NCBI RefSeq assembly: GCF_000283155.1
Contig: NW_004454166.1
Span: forward strand, 4,717,994-4,781,993
Direction: 5' to 3'
DNA from: Ceratotherium simum simum
Lineage: Eukaryota; Chordata; Mammalia; Perissodactyla; Rhinocerotidae
DNA length: 64,000 bases
Part shown: positions 37,905 through 49,559 of the stretch, in pieces
How the letters are laid out: each line of letters opens with the position of its first letter
How positions within the stretch are numbered: position 1 is the first letter of the stretch
Translations under genes and position numbers: made by a program
The notes under the pieces: generated by a model
What the model was told of the DNA's origin: nothing
The model's database searches: none
The model's input: only the letters and a program-made list of their open reading frames with translations

Positions 37905-38479
37905 TATGATAATGGAACTACCCTTCCTTCACAGTGCTGGAGCTGGGGCTCTGCAGACCACACCTCCCTTTGCCAACAGGTGCCGTGTTAGAATCAGCCC
38001 TTAGGGGGCAGTAGAGGGCCACTGGAAAGCTGGAAGAGGAACAAGGGATTACATCTTTCTATTTGCTTATTACTTTTCTTGCTTTTGTTTCCTGTTGCTG
38101 TCAGCATCACCCTAGTAAATCTTCAACACAGCAGTGATGGTTCGTTCCAGTGGCAACAGTTAACTTCACTTTGCAGTTGTTCCGGCACTCGCAGAACCAG
38201 CCTCAGAGCACCCTCCTCAGAGAGAGCACCAGCCAAGAGAGTCCCTGCTCAGAGGTGGCAGCCCCACAGGGCTCTTCTTCTAAGCTTTAACTTGTAATAA
38301 TGCCATCCTCTTCTTTTTGTTACTTCAGTCCTGGCTTTTACTACCTCTGTGATTCTTAGTGTTCCCTTTTTGTTTTTCAGTTCTTCAATACATAGCTGAT
38401 AATTCCTTACATTGAATTCGCTCTGTTAAAGTATCTGGCTGGTTTCTGTCTCCTGACTGGACCCTGACTCACAGATACA
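37905..38479 (+). repeat. ERVL-type LTR (LTR16/LTR33-like), plus
   Basis: ttagggggcagtagaggg, tttgtttcctgttgctgtca, and the typical end tttctgtctcctgactggac, then cctgactcacagataca. Solo; no internal retroviral sequence. Confidence 0.5.
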
Positions 38480-38519
38480 GTGCTTGTATTTTAAAAAAGA
38501 ATCCTTGTCTTGCAGACAT

Positions 38520-38735
38520 TCTTACTAAAATATTTACAGACGAAAGAATATGACTCTAGAATTTTCTTCAAAACAATCAGAAGTGGGGGGACTGGATGGT
38601 GGTTAGATGAAACAAGATTAGCCATGTATTGATAATTATGGAAGCTGGGTGATGGCTATATTGAGTTCACTGGACTATTGTCTTTACTTTTGACTATGTT
38701 TGAAATTTTCTGTAACAAAATTAAATTGAAAAACA
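38520..38735 (+). repeat. L1 3'-end fragment
   Basis: gatgaaacaagattagccat, gctgggtgatggctatattg and tgtttgaaattttctgtaac match an old L1 3' UTR. Confidence 0.5.
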
Positions 38736-38997
38736 TTCTTTTTTAGAGCTCCTATGTAAACTTGTGGCACTTTTTTCAAAGAGGGAGCAACAATAGTTGA
38801 GTTTAAGGTTATTTTATAGTAAATGCAAATAGTCACAAATGGGATTTCCTTTAATAAGATCATTAATTCTACCTTTTGCTTCAGTGAAATTTTGCCTTTT
38901 TTTTTTGTTTGACATTGATATTTATCTGAAGAGTATGTATTGCCTGCTGATGCCACATCACAGAACTGTAAAATTTCAGAATTAGAAAGTACCTTGA

Positions 38998-39218
38998 GGG
39001 CCAGCCCCGTGGCTTAGCGGTTAAGTGCGCGCGCTCCGCTGCTGGCGGCCCGGGTTTGGATCCGGGCGCGCACCGATGCACCGGCTCTCCGGCCGTGCTG
39101 AGGCCGCGTCCCACATACAGCAACTAGAAGGCTGTGCAACTATGACATACAACTACCTACTGGGGCTTTGGGGGAAAAAAAAAAATTAAAAAATTAAAAA
39201 ATTAAAAAAAAAAAGAAA
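38998..39218 (+). repeat. ERE-type SINE, plus
   Basis: Well-kept head (gtggcttagcggttaagtgc), B-box region and 3' part. Exact 14-bp target duplication agaaagtaccttga at 38984-38997 and 39219-39232. Very CpG-rich body, so probably fairly young. Confidence 0.94.
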
Positions 39219-39232
39219 AGAAAGTACCTTGA

Positions 39233-39724
39233 AATTAAATCTAGTCCAAGGTTTTTTAAACCACGTCCTTCAGAACAACAGGTTCTCGACCTGCAGATAC
39301 CCCAGGTGTTGCTGAGGGGGTGGATACTTCAGTGGGAAACGCTCCACCCCTGCTTTAGTCAGAACCACTCAGCTCTTACCTGTTATGTGTTGGGTGTTTT
39401 ATAAAATTTCATCTGGGAGGAAAAAAGCATTCTTATGCTTTTAAAATGTGAAAATCCCTGAACTATCACAGATATATGTGCTTTAATCCGCCTTATAACA
39501 TTCTCGCCAGTGGTCCTTCAACCTCTGGTTGAACAGCTCCAATACAGGGAATGCGCTGCTTCCATCTTCACCTAACTGCTGGAATGTTCTTCCTTGTATT
39601 GAGCCAAAATCTGTCAAGCTGAATATTCCGCTCTATGCTTTCTTCCACATGGCAGCCCTTCTGATATTTGAAGTCTCTCACACCTGTCTGAATCTTGTCT
39701 AGGCCAGACTAACATTTAGCCATT
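39233..39724. other. Intron, unclassified
   Basis: Has the look of old DNA-transposon debris (cctgcagataccccaggtgt), but no family is assigned. Confidence 0.3.
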
Positions 39725-39835
39725 TAGGTCAGGGCTCTCACACTCACGTATACATAAGAATTACTAGGGGTGTTTGTTTAAATGCAGATTCCCAGACTAT
39801 ACAGGCAGAGATTCTATTTCAAATCCTGTCAGCAA
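39725..39835 (+). repeat. hAT-Charlie fragment
   Basis: gtcagggctctcacactcac, gaattactaggggtgtttgt and aatgcagattcccagactat. Confidence 0.45.
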
Positions 39836-40520
39836 GTCCTGTTGACTCCACCTCCAGAACATATTCTAAACCTTTCTGCTTCTCCATCTCCAATCCTGCC
39901 ACCTTAGTTCAACCACCATCATTTTTCACCCAGTCTACTGCAAGGGTGTTAACTCGTCTCGCTGCTTGCATTCCCATCTACTATAGTGCATTCTCCTCGG
40001 AACAGCTAGCGAGATCTGTTTATAGCATAAATCAGATCCTATCACTCACCTACTTAAAGCCCTTCAGTGTCTGCCATCACTCTGACCTGGATGACCCTAC
40101 ATGATCTGGCCTTTTCTGCCTTTGTGACTTACCTCTCTCTCACTCATGTGCTGCAGCTTCCTTGCCTTCCTTAAACACACAGATTCATGCCTGTCCTTGT
40201 ATGAACTGTTCCCTTTGCCCAAACGACTGTCTCTCCAGATCTCTACGTTGCTGTCTCTTTTTTATGATTCAGGTCTCAATTCAAATGTCAGCTTCTTAGC
40301 AAAGCTTTCCCTAACCTCCAATCAAAAGGAGTCCCCCAGTCACTTTACATGTCAAAATACCTTTTATTGCTTTAATTATACTGTCCACCACTGCCTAATA
40401 GTTTCTTATTTATTGATTCGGTTGTTCTGTTTGTTTGTTTCCCCTACTAGAATATAACCGTATCTATTTTGTTTCCTGCTGAATTCTCTGTATTACATTA
40501 GAACCTAGCCCATGCTAGGT
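39836..40520 (-). repeat. L2 LINE 3' region, minus
   Basis: tgttgactccacctccagaa, catcatttttcacccagtct, aatcagatcctatcactcac, ctacatgatctggccttttc, tttgcccaaacgactgtctc and tttccctaacctccaatcaa. Confidence 0.65.
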
Positions 40521-41426
40521 TCTCAACAAATCCCCAGTAATCTGCATTTTTCTAGGCATCCCAGGCTTGGTCCATGGAGCACACTTGATGAAACACTGTT
40601 CTAGGCATTATAGATCCGTAATACTTAGAAAGAACTGGCCCAGGCCTCGGCTGTTATCCTGGCAAAGTCAAACCTACGAATGATGACATAAGTCAAGCAC
40701 TAGAATGGAGTAACATAGGCAGGGTCAGCATAACATGAAACACACATATAGTCAGAATTACTCTTTCAAACCCCTGAGGACAGCACCACAGAGGAGACCA
40801 CATTCCATCTCAGGTTTTTCTCCAATGTTCAAACGAATTGCTGTTTCTTAAATTGGGCCCTGAGGAAACAGCTGGCTTGCATTTGGAGCCATGTTGTATG
40901 AAAAATGCACTCAGTGTAATAAGATATGTGTACTCTCGGTACCACGTGGGTACACAGACCAACCACAGGAATAGCACGTGTAACCCACTGAAGGAACAGT
41001 AGATTGACGGATCACAGCATACGACCCCTCAGGGGCTTATGCTTGTTGAGTGGGTTGGTGGGCAGAATTGCCTGCATCATTTAAATCATTTCTCTTTGTT
41101 ATTATTTATTCTCTTGCTCTCTGAGAAAGAGGAAAATTAGCTGGTAAGTGAGAAGAGGAGGCCATTTCAGACCAACAGGATGGAAAGGAAGAAAACAATG
41201 AGATGAGAAAGGTAGAAAGAAAGGGAAAAAGTGTGAATAATACATATAAATAGAAAGGAAGATAGAAATCTATAAAAGTCAAAAATAAAATAGAGAATCC
41301 TTAAGATTAAATTGCATTTCGCCAAAATGATGAGGAAATCAAAAGAGGAAAAGATACGTAGTTAGAATAATAATAAGATAAAGTTGCTGTTAAAGAGTTC
41401 TTCACTTTCTTTCACTGCCTTTTTAG
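40521..41426. other. Intron, little recognised
   Basis: hAT-like piece at 40530-40620 (catcccaggcttggtccatg). Purine-rich tract at about 41150-41330. No exon. Confidence 0.35.
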
Positions 41427-41582
41427 CTTTACATGCTGCTGCCCTTTCTGGCCATGTCAGCACCGTGAAGTTATTGTTGGAAAATAATGCTCAAGTGGAT
41501 GCTACTGATGTCATGAAACATACTCCACTTTTCCGAGCCTGTGAGATGGGACACAAAGATGTGATTCAGACACTTATTAAAG
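41427..41582 (+). CDS. INVS: INVS coding exon (human exon 9, inferred), ankyrin repeats 11-12
   Basis: 156 nt, phase 1 at both ends (symmetric). The acceptor is cactgcctttttag, with a strong pyrimidine tract; the donor AAAG|gttagt departs from consensus at +3 (t for a/g). It encodes ALHAAALSGHVSTVKLLLEN (repeat 11) and HTPLFRACEMGHKDVIQTL (repeat 12). Residues 360-411, joined to Gly412 in the next exon. The intron to the next exon is only 424 nt, the shortest in the window. Skipping would delete 52 residues in frame. Confidence 0.97.
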
Positions 41583-41689
41583 GTTAGTTACCAAGAGTGC
41601 TCCTAATAAGTCACTCTCAAAAGGTAGGAATTCTTGCATTCACCATTGAAATACAGCTTTATGTCTCAGAGAGCCACCCAGGTGGAAGG

Positions 41690-41920
41690 ATGGTGGGAAG
41701 AGCGCCCCACTTGACATCAGGAGACTTGAGGGCCACTCAAGATCTACCTGTTGGTAGTTGTTTGATTTTGGAAAAGTCACTTCACTTGTCTGATCCTCAG
41801 TTTCATTTTATGTAAAAGGGAAATGATTCCTATCCTGATCAACCTACAGGCTTATTGTAAAAATTTGAAGTAGATAATATATGTGGAAGCCTTTTGCTAA
41901 GAGTAAAGCATATAAGGGAC
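41690..41920 (+). repeat. MIR SINE, plus, filling the short intron
   Basis: ttttggaaaagtcacttcac, tgatcctcagtttcatttta and aggcttattgtaaaaatttg. It lies in the 424-nt intron between two INVS exons. Confidence 0.55.
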
Positions 41921-42006
41921 TGGTGTTATATTTTTTAAACTTCTATTCTTTGATGAATGCTCACTATACAGTATTAGACATTTTCATTATATTTTTGCTT
42001 TTTCAG

Positions 42007-42236
42007 GTGGAGCAAGGGTAGATCTAGTTGACCAAGATGGACATTCTCTTCTACATTGGGCAGCACTGGGAGGAAATGCTGATGTTTGCCAGATATTGAT
42101 AGAAAATAAGATCAATCCAAATGTGCAAGATTATGCAGGAAGGACACCTTTGCAGTGTGCTGCGTATGGGGGCTATATCAACTGCATGGCAGTGCTCATG
42201 GAAAACAATGCAGACCCGAACATCCAAGACAAGGAG
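42007..42236 (+). CDS. INVS: INVS coding exon (human exon 10, inferred), ankyrin repeats 12-14
   Basis: 230 nt, the longest coding exon in the window. It completes Gly412 and ends in phase 0 after GAG (Glu488). It encodes the end of repeat 12, repeat 13 (HSLLHWAALGGN) and repeat 14 (RTPLQCAAYGGYINC), with typical inter-repeat loops such as NADPNIQDKE. The acceptor is tgctttttcag (strong). The donor GAG|gtagaa is weak because it lacks G at +5 and T at +6. If the intron were retained the frame would run on for 22 codons and stop at TAA 42303-42305. Confidence 0.97.
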
Positions 42237-42615
42237 GTAGAAATCCTGGGTCTTTTCTGTGTTGTTTGCTCCAAAGTGCTTAGAGTATTTCTTCTTTGTA
42301 GCTAAAATTAAGTAAAACAACAATTTACCAAAAGAAGAGTTCACTCACAAATCTGTTAATTAAAATGATTTTTATTTGTCTATGTTCTCTTCTAGTCCTT
42401 GTCTTTATATCCATATATAATTTGTCATAATAAAATGGGAATAATTTTATAACTTTTATAAAATATATATACGTCATATATATGTATGTATATGAATATA
42501 TGTGTATATATATGATATGATTTCACAAACCACATTTTGTTTTGTTCACTTAAAATTATTACCAATATTTTCTCATTTGGTATATAATCTTTTTCATAAT
42601 CATGGATGCTTAATA
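42237..42615. other. AT-rich intron start with (TA)-rich tract
   Basis: Imperfect TA/TATG repeats at about 42462-42520 (atatgtgtatatatatgat). Nothing else. Confidence 0.5.
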
Positions 42616-42619
42616 TTCC

Positions 42620-42795
42620 AAAGTTCTAAGAGCTCTATGCCTAATAACTCATTCAGTCCTCACTTCAACTCTATAAAGTAGTTACTATTATTGTTTCCAC
42701 TTTACAGAAGAGGAAATTGAAGCTCATGGAGCTTAAATAATTACTCTAAGGTGACAACAGAGGCAGGGGTGGTGGGGGGAGTTAGAGTCCAAACT
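42620..42795 (-). repeat. MIR SINE, minus
   Basis: tcctcacttcaactctataa, tttacagaagaggaaattga and gctcatggagcttaaataat. It may sit inside an old L1 whose sides are at 42540-42610 and 42830-43070. Confidence 0.6.
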
Positions 42796-44764
42796 ATGCC
42801 TGTAACCCAAATTTTAGAATTAAATAAGTAACTTCCTATTGCTGGACACTTTTTCATTATTATAGATCATGTTGCACTAATCATCTTTGTGCATTTGACT
42901 TTTATTTTCTTTTGGGTTATTCCTTTAAAATAATTTTCCCTAAGTGAGATTACTAAATCAAAGTAATGAATAGTATGGTTAGGCTCTGATATATACTGTC
43001 GAACTGATTTCTAAAACATGTGGGTTAATCTGTGCTTCCCTTGGCTATGTGGTAATGTATTGATTTCTCTCCATTTAGCCATTATTAACTTTTTTTGCTG
43101 GTTTAGTTACTTTATCTCTTTAAAAATACTAGCATATTAATTGTGTTTTACAAGTCAGAAAATATATTCCCTGTTAATTCATTCAATAAACATTTATCAA
43201 GGTTTTTACTATATGTAAAAGTAACATAATGAAAAATATGTAAAATGTGGTCTTCGTAACTATATTATTATATTATTATGTAACTATCAGAAATGCATCT
43301 TTTATAATTTGTAGTACCTTTTACATTTTTTTTACAAGTTGCCAGTCTCTTACATAAGTATTATATTAAGCTACTTTCTAGCTCTATTAGTTTTCATGTG
43401 TATTGTTTTTGGATTATCCCCATAAACAATCATACTATCTGTGAATAATAACATTTTTATTTTTTTCTTTTCCAATCCTTATGCCTTTTAATTTTTTGTC
43501 TTGCCTGACTGAACTGGCTAGGACCTCCAATACAATGCTGAATAGAATTGGTAATAGTTGACATCCTTAACTCATTCTGGCTTCTCAAGGGGAAAGCTTT
43601 AAATATTTCAGCGTTGAATATGTTTGCTCTAGGTTCCTGTATATTTCTAGTTACTAAAAGTTTTTTAAAATCACAAGTAGCTGTTTAATTTTTGTCACAT
43701 ACTATTTCTGCACCTATCAACAAGACCATATTATTATTCTCCTCTTTTCCGTTAATATGGCAAATTCCAGTGATTGATGACATTGTTTTTTCAGATGTTA
43801 AACCAGCCTTTTATTCCTGAAGTAAGCCCCACTTATGATATATATAGAGATGGATTTTATTTGATTTTGAGATTTTTGCATCTATGTTCATGAGAGAGAT
43901 TGACCTATAATTTTCCTTTCTTGCATTGTACTTGTCAGGTTTTGGTAGCAAGGTTACACTCTCCTTATAAAAGGAGTTAGGGAGTAATCCCTCCTTTCTT
44001 ATTCTCCTAAAGAATTTGTGTAAGATTGGTATTACTTCTTCCTTAAATGTTTGGAAGAATTCCCTGGTGAAGTCATCTGGTCTAGGGGCTTTGTTTGTGC
44101 CCAAGTTGTTTAATAACTAATTCAGTTCCATTAATAATTACAAAACTATTCAGGTTTTCTAATTATTTGCCTTTCAGCTTTGGTAAGTTGCATTTTTTGA
44201 GAAATTTATCCATTTTATTAAAAATGTCAAATGTATTTGCATAAAGTTGGTCATATATTCTCTTATCTTTTTTATGTCTGTAGGACCTGTAGTGATTTCC
44301 TCCTATTTATTCCATATATTGGTCATGTGTGTTGTCCCTTTTCTTTTTTAAAAATTTTCCATCTTGCTTATTCATCTTTTCAAAGGACTTACTTCTGTCT
44401 TTGTTGATTTTCTATATTTTAAGGTTTATTTTTTACTATTTCATTGATGTTTACTGTTATCCTTATTATTTCCAGCCATCCACTTTCATCAGGTTTGATT
44501 TACACTTTTTTAAAAGATTCTTTTGATGAAAGTTTAAATCATTTATTTTTTAAATATTCTTTATCAATATATGTATTTAAGCATGCTTCTTCTAATCACT
44601 GCTTTAGCTGTATCCTACAAATTTGGATAAATCGTACCATCACTATCGTTCAGCTCAAACATTTTCTAATTTCTATTTTGATTTATTATTTGACCCATAG
44701 ATTATTTAGAAATGTGTTGTTTAATTTCCAGGCAGTTGGGCATTTTCTTATTATCTTTTTGTTA

Positions 44765-45270
44765 TTGATTGTATTCATTTCCCATGGCTGCTGTAACAAA
44801 TTACCACAAACTTAGTGGCTTAGACCAACACAGATTTATTATCTTAGTGTTCCGGATGTCAGAAGTCTAAAATGGGTCTCACTGGACTAAAAATCAAGGT
44901 GTTAGCAGGACTGCCTTCCTTTTAGAGGCTCTAGAGGAGAATCTGTTTCCTTGACTTTTCTGGCTTCCAGATGCTGCCGCATTCCTCCATCTTCAAAGCT
45001 AGCAATGACTGATTGAGTCTTTCTCACACTCCATCACTCTGACACTCACCCTCCTGCCTCCCTTTTTTGCTTACAAGGACACTGGTGATTACTTTGGGCC
45101 TACTCAGATAATCCAGGATAATCTCCCCATCTCAAGGTCAGCTGATTAGCAACCTTAATTCCATCTACAACCTTAATTCCCCCTTTCCATACAAGATAAC
45201 CCAGTTACAGATTCCAGAGATTAGGATGTAGACATCTTTGCAGGGAGTGCCTTATTATGTTTACCACGCT
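44765..45270 (-). repeat. MLT1-type (ERVL-MaLR) solo LTR, minus
   Basis: ccatggctgctgtaacaaat, taccacaaacttagtggctt, gtctcactggactaaaaatc, aaggtgttagcaggactgcc and ataatccaggataatctccc follow the reversed MLT1 consensus as I know it. No internal retroviral sequence. Confidence 0.8.
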
Positions 45271-45410
45271 GATTTGTAGCTTAAATTTTACTGTGTTCAG
45301 AAAACATACTCTGAATTATTTTAATCTTTCAAAATCTTTTGAGGCTTTCTTGATGGTCCAGAATATGGTTGATTTTGATAAATATTCTATGTACACTTGA
45401 AAAGAGTGCT

Positions 45411-45632
45411 GGGCCGGCCCCGTGGCTTAGCGGTTAAGTGCGCGCGCTCCGCTGCTGGCGGCCTGGGTTCGGATCCCGGGCGCGCACCGACGCACTGCTT
45501 CTCCGGCCATGCTGAGGCCGCGTCCCACATACAGCAACTAGAAGGATGTGCAACTATGACGTACAACAATCTACTGGGGCTTTGGAGGGAAAAAAATAAA
45601 TAAATAAAATCTTTAAAAAACAAAAAAAAAAA
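45411..45632 (+). repeat. ERE-type SINE, plus
   Basis: Nearly intact copy with CpG-rich body and (taaa)n tail. Exact 12-bp target duplication gaaaagagtgct at 45399-45410 and 45633-45644. Inserted into the L1. Confidence 0.94.
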
Positions 45633-46328
45633 GAAAAGAGTGCTAATTTTGTCATTGTTGGATGCAATGTTTTATAAATATCACTTAGGTCAAATTTTTA
45701 CATTGTATTGTTCGTGTCTTCTATATCTTTACTGCTCTCTCATCTGTTTGTTCTATCAACTATGGTAAAAGATAAGTTAAAAATCTTCCACTGTGATTAT
45801 GGATTTGACTATCTCCCTTTTTAATCTTGTCAATTTTTGCCCGTTATATTTAGAAACTGTGTTATCAGGTGCATACAGATTTAAGATTGTGATATCTTCC
45901 TCTTTGACTCCTTCAACACTATGAAATATCCCTCTTTATCTCTAGCAATGCTTCATACCTTCCTTATCTTTCATGACATTGAAATTTTTTAAGAATACAG
46001 ACCATTTATTTTATAGAATTTCACTCAATTTGGATTTGTCTTATCATTTCCCATAATAAGATTCCAGTTTTACATTTTTGGTTGGACTATTATACAAGTG
46101 ATATTTAATTCTTCTCAGGGTGTCACCTCTGGAGATATATGATGCCCCTTAACATAGTATTAATTTTGATCATTTGGTTAAGTTACCATCCACTTTCTCT
46201 ACCGTATACTTAATATTTTCCCTTTTTGTAATTAAGTAATTTGGGAGAATTGTTTATATTTTTGAGTTAGCATAAATAACTATGTGTCCCAAAATACCTA
46301 CTCCATTAATTTTTGTTCATGCTTGTAG

Positions 46329-46435
46329 GGAAGAACAGCTTTGCACTGGTCCTGTAACAATGGATATCTTGATGCCATTAAATTACTACTAGACTTTGCT
46401 GCTTTCCCAAATCAGATGGAAAACAATGAAGAGAG
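46329..46435 (+). CDS. INVS: INVS coding exon (human exon 11, inferred), ankyrin repeat 15 and D-box 1
   Basis: 107 nt; enters in phase 0 at GGA (Gly489) and leaves with two bases (AG) of codon 524. The acceptor is gcttgtag, the donor GAGAG|gtaagc. It encodes GRTALHWSCNNGYLDAIKLLLDF, ankyrin repeat 15. The RTALHWSCN segment (46332-46358) fits the RxxLxxxxN destruction-box pattern reported for inversin (residues 490-498) and linked to APC2 binding. Leu493, altered in a human infantile nephronophthisis (NPHP2) allele as I recall, is intact. The AG overhang can join either the exon at 53646 (AG|G, Arg524) or a candidate terminal exon at 48435 (AG|T, Ser). Confidence 0.97.
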
Positions 46436-47530
46436 GTAAGCTATTGATGAAAAGAGTGTATTATTATTCATCTCACATCCTTTCTGCTATATTAAAAACC
46501 TCAAGTTTGTTTACTGGTTCAGAAATAATAAATATAAGGAAATACTACACTAAGAAATCCTGAACCAGAAGAAAAGAGCAAAAATTCCATGCAATGTTGA
46601 TTTAGGATCATGGGATGTTAAAGCTATTCAGAACTTGTGATGTCACCTGGGGCAAGCTCACATTTTATAGATGAGAAAATTTAGGCCTTCTTCTGGCTTG
46701 TGGCTAGCATAAGGTCAGGAGAGTCTTGATTGACCAGAACTAGGAATTCAGTTAGGTCAGTAGATGTGTTATATATTCAAGAAGTTTCTCTTGATGAAGA
46801 GGATATTATCAGTTACTGGATAGAGGTGCCACCATGTAGCATGAAAAAATAAGGAGAAGCTAAGATGAAAGTTTGCGATTTTAGTCTAAATACAGATTTC
46901 TTGAATAATAGGAGATCCTTACAGTTAGGCTGGGGTTATTGCCCAAGGACCCAGGCCCACTAAAAAGGAGTTCACACAGTGTGAACTCTAAGGAGGAGAG
47001 ATTCTTGGTGGTCTTGGATCTAGGAAGATTCTAGTAATTTGTAGGTAACTTTAAGTTTGTGATCAGACTTCCACTCCTGAGCTCCCTCCAGCCCAGGTCT
47101 ACGCTCAGGTTTTCATTGTTCATGGATGTTCTAACTAAAATTTCCCCTGCTGTGACACCATCCCCACCCTCTTAGCCACTACCAGGTCTTTCTTTCTGTC
47201 AGGAGATGGGAAACTTTGTAGAGAAGGAGGGACTTTCTCTAGGCCAACTGTTTCAGAGGAAACGTGCTCCTCCTTTCTGCGGCCAACCCCTTCATCTCTC
47301 CCACTTCTTTCAGAACCTTTCCCCATTAGTTATATCCTCCATCTATTATTTGCCAATTCTCTTTTTTCTGAAGTTTGTCTTCTCTGCCTGTAAAGTCTTC
47401 CTTCTCTCAGACTGTCTTCACTGCCTCCATTTCCTCATGCTCACCATGCAAGCCTTTGCAGTCTGGCTACCATTCTCATGTTACACTGAAATCTGTGTCT
47501 GAATGGTCACTGACAAGTTCCTAACTGATA
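46436..47530. other. Intron, no feature recognised
   Basis: Short MIR-like core near 46645-46690 (cattttatagatgagaaaat). No exon landmarks. Confidence 0.35.
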
Positions 47531-47534
47531 AATC

Positions 47535-48295
47535 ATATGTTGTCCTCTGTGTCCACTCTCATTGGCCTTTCTGCATCAACTGGTTCTGTTGACTCCTCTT
47601 CTTTACCTTATTCAGACTCTTCTCTAAGCTTCTGTGACAGCATATTTTCCTGGTTCTCTTCCAGCTGTGTCTGCTCCTTCGCCATTTCTTTTGTCTCTTC
47701 TTCCATTTTTTTTTTATTTTTTAAGTATAAACATTCTTCAAGGACTGGACCTCTTCCCTCAGCCTATCCCCTTTGTCCATCTGACCTCCACTGGGACTTC
47801 AGCAGTCAGTGAGTTCCAAATCTGTATTTTAGACTCAGTATCTCTCCTTGGTTCACAATGTCGTCTCCTCCTCATTACCAGCACCATTGTCTAAATCTGG
47901 CCCTCTGTGACTCTTTCTGGGACTATCACAATGCTTCCTCACTGTTTTCCTTCCTTTGATCTTCCTTCATTCAATTCATCTGCTTCCAAAGTAGCCTTAC
48001 TAAATCATATTTGTAATATAATTGTTAATCATATCGTTCTTCCATTCAAATGCAATCTCATATAAGAGGATTGTTCTGATCCCACAGTCATGTATCCCAA
48101 ACTATCTCCCTTGTACTGTGAATTTTTATAGCACTTAGCACATTTCACGTTCTCTTATAATGTTATGTAATCTGTCTTTTCTGTTCTTTTCTGTTCGTAA
48201 TCCTGAAGATTACAGTCATCTCTGTATGACTCACAGTGCTTTTCATGAAGTAGATGCTCAGTAAATGATTGTTGCATTGTTGAGTCACTGTTTTC
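47535..48295 (-). repeat. L2 LINE 3' region, minus
   Basis: tccactgggacttcagcagt, tccaaatctgtattttagac, tttatagcacttagcacatt and gaagtagatgctcagtaaat. Open frames here are within the repeat. Confidence 0.55.
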
Positions 48296-48434
48296 AGGCT
48301 CCCAGTAGCATTGCCCTGCTTATACCTGCATTAGAAACTCTGGAATTCTTAGAGCACATGCAGAATTAGACCATGCAGACTACTGTCTTACTTTGAAAGT
48401 GATTATTATAAAGAACTCACTCTCTCTATTATAG

Positions 48435-48579
48435 TCAAATGACAACTGCAAAACAGAAAAGACTTGAAGATTTAAGAGTTTGGACATTTAAGGAAGCTGA
48501 AAAGCCAAGGGGAATCCTCAAGGCTGAGGTTTTGACATTAAAGCAGATATGTGAGAGAGCTGAAGATTTCTCCCTTTGA
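48435..48579 (+). CDS. Candidate alternative 3'-terminal coding exon of INVS
   Basis: Not a recognised constitutive exon. After a good acceptor (ctcactctctctattatag) the sequence is open in exactly the phase left by the upstream INVS exon (AG|T = Ser). It codes for 48 residues before TGA at 48577-48579, including MTTAKQKRLEDLRVW and ERAEDFSL. The tail is rich in Lys and Glu and looks helical, with no domain I know. The stretch does not look like a repeat; an L2 relic ends about 140 nt upstream. Possible poly(A) signals are TATAAA at 48641 and AATAAA at 49399, 49475 and 49739. The product would be about 571 residues, ending after repeat 15 and without the IQ motifs. By a rough hand estimate, a 48-codon open run in AT-rich DNA has a few percent chance. 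Alternative INVS transcripts are known, but I cannot confirm this one. Confidence 0.4.
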
Positions 48580-49555
48580 AGCCCTAAAAAGACAAAAGGG
48601 AAAAGATTAAGAATTCTAAGATTTATTGATGATTTATTTGTATAAAGAATTTATTCTATAACAGTATTTGCTGCCTGACTGCTATTTTTTAAGGAAATAC
48701 TAAAAAAAATTTTTTTTGGTATTCAATTCCCATTTATATGCTAAGCCTTGAATTTCAGATGTAAGTAACCACATGAATTAAGGTGCTTACTGCCTCCTGG
48801 AGTAAACATATGTTAATTACAGACCGAAAGACCAAAGGAAAAATCCTCCTCACTGGACCTGCCAGTCTATAGATGAAAAGAGACAGTGACGATATCCCAG
48901 GCTCCTTTAATGTTTCATCAGCAATGCACTTTGATGTACGAGTGTCAGAACCTGGCACTGCCGTTTATGTTTATTGACATGCCAGGTCAGGCATTCTCCT
49001 CATCCCGTCAGACCATTCCCGCGTGGCAAGTCCAATTGTAGCTTATCTCTTGGCTTTATCTACATTGTTTCTCGACTGGTTACCATCAATGTAGCACTAA
49101 TTTTTACTTCTCATGCACTGACACTAACCACTTGATGTGCACTGTAGAGACATAATTTTTGCCAACTACTGCTGGCTTTCAGTCAATAACTATCTGACAG
49201 CCACACTCGGACATTGATGGGAATATGCACAGCACTTGAATGTTTCTAAATTGAATTTGGGGTGAAGAAAGATTCCGTAGTAATAATCACAATATGGTCA
49301 GTGGCTTGACCACTAGATATAGACTTCAGTCTTAAAACCTTGCTATCTATTTGGATTGTATCTCCCTGAGTCAAAAATTGACTGAGAATCCTAATTTGAA
49401 TAAACCAATTGTAAAAAGTACATTTTTGAGAAAACTGGGGAAATTTGTGTTTACAGTAGGCGCTAGATCTTACTAATAAATTCCTGTTTGTTATTGTTAG
49501 TACAATAATAACATTGTGGTTATGTCTATATTATTTACAGATGAATACTGAAATG
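48580..49555. other. Intron; possible 3' UTR of the candidate terminal exon
   Basis: No repeat recognised for nearly 1 kb, which is unusual in this window. Holds TATAAA (48641) and AATAAA (49399, 49475). If the candidate exon is real this could be its 3' UTR; nothing else supports that. Confidence 0.3.
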
Positions 49556-49559
49556 CAGA

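Larger units (their letters stand above)
43300..46260 (-). repeat. L1 LINE, minus, with nested LTR and SINE
   Basis: On the minus strand 43811-44104 reads KAPRPDDFTREFFQTF and later SISLMNIDAKI, diverged from the L1 ORF2 reverse-transcriptase region. L1 sequence continues on both sides of an MLT1-like LTR (44765-45270) and an ERE (45411-45632), up to about 46260. Frames are broken, so it is inactive. Confidence 0.85.

Noticed and set aside
43811..44104. 97-codon minus frame with clear protein homology
   Set aside because: It is a remnant of L1 ORF2 reverse transcriptase; the element is broken on both sides.
45411..45500. tRNA-like A and B boxes
   Set aside because: They belong to the tRNA-derived head of an ERE SINE. 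The sequence does not complete a tRNA cloverleaf, and the same head occurs in the other copies.
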